Shown: piece by piece, positions 53,156 to 62,265 of the stretch
Layout of the letters: each line of letters begins with the position of its first letter
Numbering within the stretch: the first letter of the stretch is position 1
DNA from: Acanthosepion pharaonis
Taxonomy: Eukaryota > Mollusca > Cephalopoda > Sepiida > Sepiidae
Direction of reading: 5' to 3'
DNA: 64,000 bases
NCBI GenBank assembly: GCA_903632075.3
Contig: CAHIKZ030000248.1
Location: forward strand, 416,501 to 480,500
Program-made: the position numbers and the translations under genes
The notes under the pieces: model-generated
What the model was told of the DNA's origin: nothing
Databases searched by the model: none
What the model saw: only the letters and a program-made list of their open reading frames with translations

Positions 53156-53647
53156 ACACAAATGTAGAATGTCCCAGCCTCAAAATCATGTTGAAATCCA
53201 GGGTCATTGTCATATGATGAATCTCTGTTGGGAGCAATAGGTTTTAGATGTTATTTCAACATTTCTCAAAGGAGAGATAGAGAGAAAAATAATAATCAAA
53301 GAAGAAAATACATGGCAAGCATATCAAGTATTTGATGTTTTACCATTACCATTGGGCTTTGAATTGTACTAAGGTGTCTGATTCAATTCAATTCTGAAAG
53401 CAAGGATATTTTTCAATTCCTAGAAAGGCAGGAACCGAAATATGGCAAAGTCTTCAAAATCCAGAGCAAGCCTAATTTGAAGATTTTGAATGAGAAAGAC
53501 ACTCTTCAGGGGCAGATGTCAACATCTGGCAGTAAAAGTAGCAGACCACATGTGCAAAATGCAAAAAAGAAATTATTGGCTGATATTTTTGTGCCTTAAG
53601 AAAATGACTTAATAAAAAAAATAGAACACTTGATGATATGAAAACAG

Positions 53648-53652
<5 letters not shown>
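53156..53652. other. AT-rich interval, nothing recognised
   Basis: No family or frame. Confidence 0.5.

Positions 53653-53704
<52 letters not shown>
53653..53704. repeat. (TA)n left of foldback
   Basis: About 26 TA dinucleotides; partner of the run at 54186-54234. Confidence 0.95.
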
Positions 53705-53707
<3 letters not shown>

Positions 53708-53739
53708 TATTGAGGCAGAAGATCATTATTTAAACATAT

Positions 53740-54182
53740 ATAATTAAATATAACAGACAATGAATGCCTATTATGCCTGATCATGAGCCGTTCTAATGTC
53801 TGAATATTTGCTTTAATTTCTGGTGAAAATAAAGATAAAAATTGTCCAACATTTGTATATTTTTTTTAAGTTTATCCTAAGCTTTATGACATCATTGAAC
53901 TGCATCTTGAACTTATGATCTGCATCTGCTATTCCGTGACTGTTACTGTTGCATAGCAATTTTCTATGTCAAAATATCAACTTTGATGGTTGATATCTTT
54001 GTTTCATGTCTGTATAACTACTCTGAGGATGGCTCATGTGAGCCGAAAGCTTAGGACCAACTTAGTAAAATAATATTCAAATATTGGACAATTTTTGTCT
54101 TTATTTTCACCAGTAATTAAAGCAAACATTCAAACATTAGAACAGCTCATGATCAGATATAATAGACATTCATTGTCTGTTA

Positions 54183-54187
<5 letters not shown>
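53740..54187. mobile_element. Foldback with ~105-bp inverted ends and hammerhead-like core
   Basis: 'aacagacaatgaatgcctat', 'cctgatcatgagc', 'tctaatgtctgaatatttgc' and 'ggtgaaaataaagataaaaa' on the left recur inverted at 54090-54185. Near the right arm, 54023-54049 reads CUGAGGA, a 5-bp stem 'ggctc-atgt-gagcc' and GAAAGC. Both outer ends abut (TA)n tracts within about 35 bp, so the element probably inserted into, or duplicated, a TA microsatellite. No coding sequence. Confidence 0.85.

Positions 54188-54234
<47 letters not shown>
54186..54234. repeat. (TA)n right of foldback
   Basis: About 23 TA dinucleotides. Confidence 0.95.
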
Positions 54235-54238
<4 letters not shown>

Positions 54239-54845
54239 AGCAGGCTTTGCCTGCTCACTATCACTTTGGAAAGTAAGAGGTCAATGAAAATATGCAACCT
54301 TGGTTTCAGCCTGATGGTCTCTTTGGGCAATATTTATAAAAATTACCACTTCAATGCTTTATTTCAAAAAACCATAAAGAACGGTACATAATTATTTTTC
54401 AAAAATAAATTAACAGGCAAATGATGATCAAAAAAATATGATATTGAGTGTAATAGAAAGGAAGGACGTATGGAGAAGAAAGAAGAAGAAAAAAAAGAAG
54501 GGTGAAGAAAAGAAAAGAAAAGAAAGAATTGGGAATGTAAGTGTATTGTAAATGAATACAGTAAAGAAGAAGAAAAGCAAATATTTAACTTAAATGTAAA
54601 GGAGGTTAAGAATAACAGTGGGGTCTTAAATTAGATTTTTTTATCCGGCCTCATATTCACTTAATAAAAATTTTTTAATATGAGGGTAAAGACTTAAAAT
54701 TTTAGATTTTTGGTTTAAAAGATTTTTTGGATCTGGAAATGTCATAATCACTAATTTCTCATGTTGGCATAGTTTGCAAAAGTGGGTATAATTGTTATAT
54801 AGTTTTACCTTTTTTAAAATTTTCCACCCTACGATTGGATCCCTG

Positions 54846-54846
<1 letters not shown>
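54235..54846. other. Unassigned, purine-rich in part
   Basis: 54465-54600 is A/G-rich. 'tcatgttggcatagtttgca' and neighbours give no family. No frame. Confidence 0.5.

Positions 54847-54900
<54 letters not shown>
54847..54900. repeat. (TA)n at LINE-A 5' junction
   Basis: About 27 TA dinucleotides followed by 'cacacacatacacc'. It forms the upstream target of the LINE-A copy. Confidence 0.95.
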
Positions 54901-54904
<4 letters not shown>

Positions 54905-54908
<4 letters not shown>

Positions 54909-55470
54909 TACACCTTCAACAATCCCTTGCATGGAATATTGCTGCCACATATGGTCTGGCGCCCCTTCTGTTTGCCTCGGGGTTCTTGATAGGCTCCAGA
55001 AGCGGATATGCAATATGGTTGGCCCTGCCCTGGCGTCTCGTCTACAGTCACTTTCTCACAGATGCACCGTCGCCTCCCTCTGTCTGTTCTACAAATACTT
55101 TCATGGAAATTACTCCGAGGAGCTGCATTCACTGGTTCCCAGACTTCATGAGTTCAAGCGCCCTACGAGGCTGGCATCCCGCTCTCACCCCTTCACTGTC
55201 GAAACTCCTAAATGTAGCCGTCTCTTCTACTCTAATAGCTTCATGTCTCGCACCTCTCGCCTGTGGAACTCTCTTCCCTTCTCCTGTTTCCCTGTGAGTT
55301 ATAATCTCCAGCTATTCAAGTGTAATGTCAATCGACATCTCCAGTTGCCTTAATCTATCTACTACCCTCATCCTTTCTTCTATCACTCCTATCTGATCTT
55401 CCTATTTTCTGTAACCCCTTGCGTCCTAGTGGCTTCCTGCCTTGCTTGGGGTGAAATGCTTAAAAAAAAA
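54905..55470 (+). mobile_element. LINE-A 3' fragment with intact C-terminal frame
   Basis: The best preserved LINE-A copy: an uninterrupted frame runs from the (TA)n into C-M-E-Y-C-C-H-I-W-S-G-A (about 54928), L-D-R-L-Q-K-R-I-C-N (about 54985), S-L-C-L-F-Y-K-Y-F-H-G-N (about 55078), L-V-P-R-L-H-E-F-K-R (about 55131), S-R-T-S-R-L-W-N-S-L-P-F (about 55246) and stops at 55353. The 3' UTR has 'taaccccttgcgtcctagtg' and 'gcttggggtgaaatgctta' then A-run and TA repeats. GC content is far above its surroundings. It is 5' truncated, without endonuclease or RT catalytic box, so it is immobile. It is the reference for identifying other copies here. Confidence 0.92.
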
Positions 55471-55544
55471 AAAAATATATATATATTGTTGATGTTGCAT
55501 GTTCATAAACAGAAATTTGAACGTGGCTCACCAGAGACTTCTTT

Positions 55545-55625
55545 GTGGCTGAATGCTTAACAGCTTGTCAGATCAAACGATGGCTCCCATTAAGGGTTAC
55601 AGGTTCAATTTCTGTCAGAGAAGCA
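55545..55625 (+). mobile_element. tRNA-like SINE head fragment
   Basis: 'tggctgaatgcttaac' (A-box-like) and 'acaggttcaatttctgtcag' (B-box-like) resemble 50645-50705. Confidence 0.5.
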
Positions 55626-55849
55626 TATATTTTCTATTAAATTTCTCAAACATTCAGACCAGTAAATGTAATTAATACTGCTTAATTAAAAAAACAACAA
55701 AAAAACAGTATTTACTTAAATGAATTATATCTATAATTATAATGTACAAATGGAAAATATATTAAAATAATTGTCAGACTTAATCCATTTCATAATATAG
55801 ATATATAAAATAAAGATCAAATGCAGATCAAATATGGATCGGAATCTGA

Positions 55850-56105
55850 CAGCATGATAAAATAAAGAACAAATAAGAAATGTATATCAATTTAACATGT
55901 TTCACTTTTATTAAAGCTTCATCAGAGAATGAGATATAGAGAAAAAGAAGAAATTGTGTGCTTGATACATATATATGTGTGTGTGTGTGTGATAAGCTAA
56001 AGAACAAATAGGAAATGTTTATCAATCTAACATGTTTCACTTTTATTAAAGCTTCATCAGAGAATAAGATATCGAGAAAAAGAAGAAATTTTTTGGTTGA
56101 TACAT

Positions 56106-56144
<39 letters not shown>

Positions 56145-56330
56145 ATAAGATAAAGAACAAATAGGAAATGTTTATCAATCTAACATGTTTCACTTTTATT
56201 AAAGCTTTGTCAGAGATGGAGAGAAATTTGTCTGTTTTCTCTCAATCGCTGATGAAGCTTTAATAAAAGTGAAACATGTTAGATTGATATACATTTCTTA
56301 TTTGTTCTTTATTTTATCACACATACACAC
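55850..56330. repeat. R-D array: three direct units and one inverted
   Basis: Units near 55855, 55990 and 56148 read 'aagaacaaataggaaatgtt', 'tatcaatctaacatgtttca', 'cttttattaaagcttcatca' and 'gagaaaaagaagaaat' with a (GT)n spacer. The fourth, 56240-56325, is the inverted copy. All contain, on one strand, CUGAUGAAGCUUUAAUAAAA then GUGAAAC, so conserved hammerhead-like boxes are retained in four units. A fifth relative is at 47310. Confidence 0.85.
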
Positions 56331-56640
56331 ACAAACATATATATATATGTATCATATTTGCTTAGTAAATTATTCAATGAGATGTCTTAATGAAAAAATG
56401 CTGCAAAAATATACACAATATATATATATGTATATATATTTTTTTTTTCAAAGACAAAATTGTTGTGTTCATCTGAAAGTTAAACTTTTAACTGTGAAGT
56501 GAAAACACTAAGGTTATCTACTGTGCAGTTTAACTTTCACAATGTAAACATCAGGGAAGTTAAGTTTGAAATGTCCATGACATTGTGTTAATGTCGAAAG
56601 AACAAATAAATGAATATGTATCAACATGGTAATTTTCTCA
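56331..56640. other. AT-rich interval
   Basis: Contains short TA runs and two close words ('aagttaaacttttaactgtg' and 'gtttaactttcacaatgt') of no known family. Confidence 0.5.
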
Positions 56641-56644
56641 CTAG

Positions 56645-57118
56645 CTTCCCTCTGCCTTTTCTATAAATATTTTCATGTTAATTGTTCTGATGAGCTTTCC
56701 TCTTTGGTACCTAGACTTTATGAATTTAAGCCATAATATAGCTTCCCTCTGCCTTTTCTATAAATATTTTCATGCTAATTGTTCCGATGAGCTTTCCTCT
56801 TTGGTACCTAGACTTTACAAATTTAAATGCAACTAGATTGGCCACTAGGTCACATCGTTTGTTGAAATTGTAAGCATAAATTCTATGCTATCAGTTTTTT
56901 TCTCTCACCCTTCTTGCTTGTGGAACTATCAGTTTCTTGTGTTCCAGTCAACATTGATTTTCAAAAATGTAAATTGTTATTTGCTGTTTCCTTAAATTCT
57001 ATCCTTTTATTTTTCTCTCTCCTTAATAATGTTTTATTTTTCTCATATTCTTTCACACTCAGTAAACTCCTTGCCACTTAGTGGCTTTATTGCTTTGCTT
57101 GGGATGAAATGCTTAAAA
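56645..57118 (+). pseudogene. LINE-A 3' fragment with ~95-bp tandem duplication
   Basis: 'agcttccctctgccttttct' to 'tagactttatgaatttaagc' occurs twice (56646-56733 and 56740-56825), so the C-L-F-Y-K-Y-F-H region is duplicated. It then continues to 'cttgcttgtggaactatcag' and the 3' UTR 'gcttgggatgaaatgcttaa'. Confidence 0.85.
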
Positions 57119-57600
57119 AAATTTTGATAGAAAATATTTGTACTGAAAATTCATTAAAAACAAAGAAAAGAAATATTAATCCTCTTATATTGCAATAAAT
57201 GCTGGAAAATATCTTTATAAATGAAGAAGAGACTTGAGGCAACAGAGATGTGGTTCTACAGAAGGATACTGAGAATACCATGGATAGAACATGTAATTGA
57301 CAGTGAAGTTTTAAAGAAAATGGAAACAAAAAAAAAGAACAGTTATACATAAAATCAAAAGGAGACAGTTAAAACTACTGGGACAAATAATGGAGAAAGA
57401 AGGCTGGGAGAATTTGTTGCTCACAGGATCTATTGAAGGCAAGTTGGGTAAAGGAAAACAGAGTAATTTAGTTAACAAGCATGTGTATATTGATGCCAGA
57501 ACATGGACTGGAAGGGATAGTATGTCGACAAACATTGCTTAGAGCAAGAGAGGAGAGGAAGTCGTGAAGAACCATAATTTGCCATGGCACATAAAAAAGA
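57119..57600 (+). pseudogene. LINE-B C-terminal fragment
   Basis: Follows the LINE-A tail directly. 'attaatcctcttatattgca', 'gaagagacttgaggcaacag', 'gttctacagaaggatactga', 'agacagttaaaactactggg' and terminal 'gaagaaccataattt'. Frameshifted. Confidence 0.85.
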
Positions 57601-57969
57601 GAAGATTTTGTTGATTTGTTGGCAACTACTAAAACCTTAAAACAAAGACATGAGAGTCTCCTAAGAGTCAGGGTTAGAGTTACTTTTATGAATGTTAAAA
57701 GTTGCTCTGTGTGTCATTTAACAACAGGGACAATTGTATTCAACAGTATACAAGATTCCCCATTTATTTTTAAAAAATGTCAATCAAGGGTAATGAAGAC
57801 CTATATACTACTCTGCACACTAATCTTTAATACTACAATTCACCCAATACAAGGCTTAAGAGCTATTTAATGTAGAGGGTTACTATTAAAATGATAATGA
57901 TGAATGGAGTATGTGATATGATGGAAAGAGGGGGTTGTAGGAAGTGAAGATTATGAGCAAAAGGAAAAT
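57601..57969. other. Unassigned interval
   Basis: Open on plus at 57616-57870 without family resemblance; not called. Confidence 0.45.
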
Positions 57970-58260
57970 AGGTATCAACTGAATCTTAACTTAGTGGTAG
58001 TGTTCAAGAAAACACCCATGTAGGAGTTTCACAATGCAGAAGTTATTTTGAAAAGCTGCTTGAGTGGAACTTTCTTCTTATCAAATGAATACAAGGGAAA
58101 TGAGACTGATTCGACTTCATGAAAGTAGCACAATGTATCCTAATTGTAAAGGTCTGAACTGGTAGAACTAAATAATGGCACTCATCCAAACATTTGCCAT
58201 GGAAATAGCAATAGAGTAGTGATAGGCTGGTGACTGTTGGAAAGCAGTTGTATAGTGGAG
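57970..58260 (-). pseudogene. LINE-C C-terminal fragment
   Basis: 'aggtctgaactggtagaact', 'gccatggaaatagcaatag' and 'agtgataggctggtgact' match 28030-28120 in order. On minus this is the L-S-L-F-Y-x-N to T-S-S-D-L block. Heavily decayed. Confidence 0.6.
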
Positions 58261-58499
58261 AATAAGTTTTCCTCTCATGTTATTCCAGTGTTAAATCTTC
58301 TTTTTTAAAATGACCTACCAAAGTTTAATTTAAGGATTACTAACAGCTGCCTTAATGGATTCTCCTTAATCTTATCCACCATTTACTATCAGCTGCCTTA
58401 ATGGATTATCCTTAATCTTATCCACTGTTTAAAATCTCCTTAGTAATTTTAACAGCAGGAAAATTTAACCATGATATAATATCATATACTGAATTATTG
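58261..58499. repeat. Short tandem 'tcagctgccttaatggatt'
   Basis: A ~48-bp unit with 'gctgccttaatggatt' and 'ccttaatcttatccac' occurs twice (58348-58395 and 58390-58430). Confidence 0.7.
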
Positions 58500-58760
58500 C
58501 ACAGAATCAATCATGCCCTAGACATGAGCACTGAAGTGAGAAGTCTTCCATTGTAAATTAAATAAAGGGTTCAGTTTCAAATTCCTTGTAAATTACCCAG
58601 GTCAATATGCACCTGAGGAAGATCTGAGAGCACAATGGCTGAAACATTGTGATAACAACAAAGATAAGGACAATAGTCCACATGTAAATAGTGTAAATAA
58701 TGATAATTTTCATCCCAGAAATTCAGAGAGAAATTCATTTGAAGGTGCTAGACTCTATTT
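58500..58760 (+). repeat. Penelope-like element end (plus)
   Basis: 'gccctagacatgagcactga', 'aataaagggttcagtttcaa', then CUGAGGA (58613) and GAAAC (58641-58645), 'ttgtgataacaacaaagata', 'aggacaatagtccacatgta' and 'atcccagaaattcagagaga'. The last words are the monomer of the array at 61885-62265. Confidence 0.6.
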
Positions 58761-59299
58761 ATATTAAGTCCTGCCAACCATCTCACTTTAAGCAGGAGGA
58801 GTGGTTGTTAGCATTAAATGTAATTAACTCTTAACCGTTATATATTTATCATATAACAATTGTTTTTTGTTTTATGGACACTGTGCACATTTCTCCTCCT
58901 CTGTTGAGCTCCAATGAAAGAAGACACCAATAAATCAGTAAAGCTGCTTTTTGTTGTGTTTTGTATTTTGATATTACCACTTTATGGTAATGCAATTTTT
59001 CTGTTATCTTTCACTTTTGTTATTTTTTCTTCTTGTTTCAACATAATTGAAGAAACCAGTTTTAAAAAATCTTTTATTTAAAACATATTTTTATTGCTGC
59101 TTATTTATCACAGTCTGAAAAAAAATTGTGATATTTTAAGTTTTCTCAATCAAGAAAAAGTGAAAATACAAGTAACATTTTTTAATATTATAATTCTGAC
59201 ATTAGATTATAAAAGCCATTATTTCAAGATGTCCAAATTAGATAAAATATTCAATGCATTCCATATTTCAATTCACCTTCTGCCTATTTCTGAGCTGTG
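58761..59299. other. AT-rich interval, nothing recognised
   Basis: No family or frame. Confidence 0.5.
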
Positions 59300-59572
59300 C
59301 TATTGTAACTATTTACATTGGTTGTCCACATCTTTATTGTATATTTCATGATGTTTCAGCCATTGCATGCTGTGGCCTTCTTCAGCTGATATATTTTGGA
59401 ATTTTGTACTGAACCCTTTATTTAGTTCACAGGAGTAGATTGTTCTAGTTCCATGTGCCATGCATTTTCTGAATATCTCAATTTCAGTTAATTCACTTTT
59501 TGTAACTCAACTCTCCAAGTTTTGGTTCATATCTGCTATGGCCAGGTATTGAACTCACAACTCTTTGGATCA
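59300..59572 (-). repeat. Penelope-like element end (minus)
   Basis: 'tatttacattggttgtccac', 'gtttcagccattgcatgc' and 'tgtggccttcttcagctg' (59352-59385; on minus CUGAAGA, paired ggcca/tggct stem with one bulge, GAAAC), then 'ctgaaccctttatttagttc', 'agattgttctagttccatgt' and 'gccaggtattgaac' as at 22930-23090. Confidence 0.65.
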
Positions 59573-59790
59573 AGTCACCATGAGTGTCAAATATCCTAAA
59601 TTCTCTTTCTTCATTATATTCACTAGAAATTTCAACTCCCTCTTTCTGATATTCAGTGTCCTTTTATTTTCCATTTTCTCAAAAACGTTGCTGTTGCTCA
59701 CATGTTCAGTCCTTGGTATTCTCAGCATCCTTCTGTAGAACGACATTGCCACGGCCTCAAGTCTCTTCTTCATTTCTGAGGACATTGATC
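59573..59790 (-). pseudogene. LINE-B fragment (minus)
   Basis: The minus frame reads S-S-E-M-K-K-R-L-E-A-V, then F-Y-R-R-M-L-R-I-P-R-T-E-H-V-S-N and N-I-R-K-R-E-L-K-F-L: one continuous frame of about 70 codons covering the post-C-W-T-I block of LINE-B, relatively well kept. It abuts the Penelope-like end. Confidence 0.88.
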
Positions 59791-60059
59791 AGTATTAATT
59801 TTTGTCATTTGGTAAATTTGACCAAAAATGACAACTGCTGTTGATCAAGTAAATTCGTTTGATCTTTTTACATGTTTTTTTTCTTTATAAGCAATTTTAC
59901 TCAAATTTAACTTAACTCTTAAGCAACTCCACCTGCCGACAATCAATGTAGGTTAAGCATCCAAAAAAAAAAAAAAAAAAATTAGATAAAAGGAATTAAT
60001 ATGTTATTTTATACCGTATAATTTAATAAGCCTTTTACCAACTCTAATAGTTTATTTAT
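59791..60059. other. AT-rich, with poly-A
   Basis: A-run at 59963-59980; nothing else. Confidence 0.5.
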
Positions 60060-60312
60060 ATTAAAATGTCTTTATTGGACCATTAAAAAAATATAAAATG
60101 TATTTATTAGACCATTAAAAAGTATAAAATGTATTTATTAAACCATTAAAAAGTATAAAATGTATTTATTAGGCCATTAAAAAATATAAAATATATTTAT
60201 TAGATGATTAAAGGAATATAAAATATATTTATTGGACCATTAAAAAGTATAAAATGTATTTATTGGACCATTAAAAAGTATAAAATTTATTTATTTGACC
60301 ATGAAAAGAATA
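60060..60312. repeat. ~31-bp minisatellite
   Basis: Eight units of 'taaaatgtatttattagacc' plus 'attaaaaagta', with few changes between neighbours. Confidence 0.92.
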
Positions 60313-60434
60313 AAAAATTTAAGCAACCATTTAAGTAATTTGTTATTACTATTTGTACTAATGCACACACCTTAACACTTGTGCACACACCATAAGTAAC
60401 TTGAGTATGGGTCAAAACCCTAAATTTTTTTTCT

Positions 60435-60850
60435 TTAATCACTATCACCCTATGCAAGGCAATACAGCCATTAGCACACAAGGGGTTACAGGGTGTGGAG
60501 GAATTAGGAACAGAAATATTAGTAATGAGGAGAAAGAGAAAAGAGCAATCAAGAGGACAGTAGGTAGTAATTAACGTTGCATTTAAATTTTTGCAGAATA
60601 AGTTGGAAAGCATGGAGCCAGAAGCGAGAAGTGCAGGATAAGAAACTGTTAGCAGAGAAGTTACAGCTACTGCTACGTAGCTCAACTGTAAATTGATGAG
60701 ATCTCAACATTAGGCTAATATTGCACTTAAATGCATTAAGTCTAGGTACCACAGCAAAGAGCTCATCCAAACAATTACCATGAAAAGTATTTATAAAACA
60801 CGGCACAGAGAGGCAACCTTACAGCAGCGGGCAAGTGACTGAAGCTTAAA
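60435..60850 (-). pseudogene. LINE-A C-terminal fragment (minus)
   Basis: The 3' UTR 'caccctatgcaaggcaatac' and 'aggggttacaggg' is followed on minus by N-V-N-Y-Y-L-L (about 60575), S-C-T-S-R-F-W (about 60640), T-V-E-L-R (about 60700) and V-V-P-R-L-N-A-F-K-C (about 60755), ending in F-I-N-T-F-H-G-N (about 60795). Two frames are needed. Confidence 0.85.
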
Positions 60851-61365
60851 AATTAAAATATTGCTTTAAAAAAAAAAAAATTGTGTCGTTTATTAATATT
60901 CATTTATCTGTGCTATAAAAATATTTCTTTAAAACACTATAAGACTTTCTAGGTGAACATCAGGTAACTTCTGTGCCTTATTATTTTTGGTTACCACATG
61001 TGCAGTAATCAAAGCTCATGCAAATATATGTAAACGTTTCTCTTCTGAATTTTTAATGGAAATCAATATTGTCCAGATAAAGTTTGAAATTCTTGCCACT
61101 TCTTAATTAAGATGAATGAAAATAAGTTATTACTAATAGAAAAACTGACAGACATGTGTAAAGACATAGAAAATTCTGTTTCTACTTGAGGTAGACACCA
61201 TATAGTAATTTCAGAGAGAAAAAAAAATGAAAAAAAAAAAAAATACAACACAAAAAAAAAAAAAAAATTCCAAACAAAAATATTTTTGATTACTTTAAAA
61301 GACTCTTCAGATTTAACAGAAATAAAAAAAAAACTAAAATTTCTAATATAAATAGAATATGATTA
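60851..61365. other. AT-rich, A-runs
   Basis: Several poly-A tracts (60869, 61219, 61250). No family recognised. Confidence 0.5.
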
Positions 61366-61369
61366 CATT

Positions 61370-61884
61370 CAGACTATTGTCCTCATCTTTGTTGTTGTTA
61401 TCATTAAGCCTCAACAATAGCCTACTGGATTAAAGCATTGGTTCATGAATTTGATAACTTTGATTTCTTCAAATACACTCTGACACTTATCAGTTCTGTT
61501 ACTTTTAATTTATCACTTTCGTAAGTGCTTGTTGTAGCAGAACTTTGTGAATGATAGAAAGGGACAAAGGGAAAAATGAAAGAGAGGACAATAAAAAGGA
61601 GAAGCAAAAACGAAACAAGGGGTCTTAGTAATTGAGAGTTCAATACCTGGGGCAGGAGGTGTGTACTTGGACTCAAATGAGACATAGTCAATAATAAATA
61701 GTAGAAAAATAATAGACAAGATACCCTAGACATGAGTAATGGAATGAGTACAATCTAAACCTGTATATTAAACAAAGGGTTCACTTCAGAATTCCCTTTA
61801 AGTTACCCAGATTTCTATATACCTAATAATGTCAAGGAAAAAATGAAACGTTGGATAACAATACAAAGTCAGAGAATGTAAATA
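61370..61884. repeat. Penelope-like foldback remnant preceding the array
   Basis: Left part 'cagactattgtcctcatctt' and 'ggattaaagcattggttcat' (minus-oriented words), right part 'gccctagacatgag'-like, 'aacaaagggttcacttcaga' and 'atgaaacgttggataacaat' (plus-oriented). The two ends face each other across about 300 bp, as in 22847-23275. Confidence 0.55.
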
Positions 61885-62265
61885 ATGATAACTCTTTCAG
61901 AATGGCAGAATAACAACAAAGATGAGGATATTAGTCTGAATGTAAATAATGATAAATCATCATCCCAGAAATTCAAAGAGAATAACAACAAAGATGAGGA
62001 TATTAGTCTGAATGTAAATAATCATAACTCTTTAGCCCAGAACTTCTGGCAGAATAACAACAAAGATGAGGATATTAGTCTGAATGCAAATAATGATAAA
62101 TCCTCATCCCAGAAATTCAAAGAGAATAACAACAAAGATGAGGATATTAGTCTGAATGTAAATAATGATAACTCCCCACCCCAGAAATTCAAAGAGAATA
62201 AAAATAAAGATGAGGATATTAGTCTGAATGTAAATAATGATAACTCCTCATCCCAGAAATTGTAA
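61885..62265 (+). repeat. 72-bp tandem array, open reading register
   Basis: Five units with starts of the shared word at about 61912, 61984, 62056, 62128 and 62200, exactly 72 bp apart: 'aacaacaaagatgaggatat', 'tagtctgaatgtaaataatg', then 'ccagaaattcaaagagaat'. The monomer is the terminal sequence of the Penelope-like family (compare 58650-58740). As 72 is divisible by three, a 126-codon frame stays open, encoding a 24-residue N-N-K-D-E-D-I-S-L-N-V repeat. The unit derives from non-coding element ends, so I do not call a gene. Confidence 0.92.

Noticed and set aside
54641..55132. A 163-codon minus-strand frame across 54.6-55.1 kb
   Set aside because: It runs antisense through LINE-A and through a (TA)n tract giving a Y-I repeat; it is an artefact.
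61885..62265. A 126-codon open frame with a perfect 24-residue repeat
   Set aside because: The repeat unit is the non-coding end of a dispersed element and stays open only because 72 is a multiple of three. There is no flanking gene structure.
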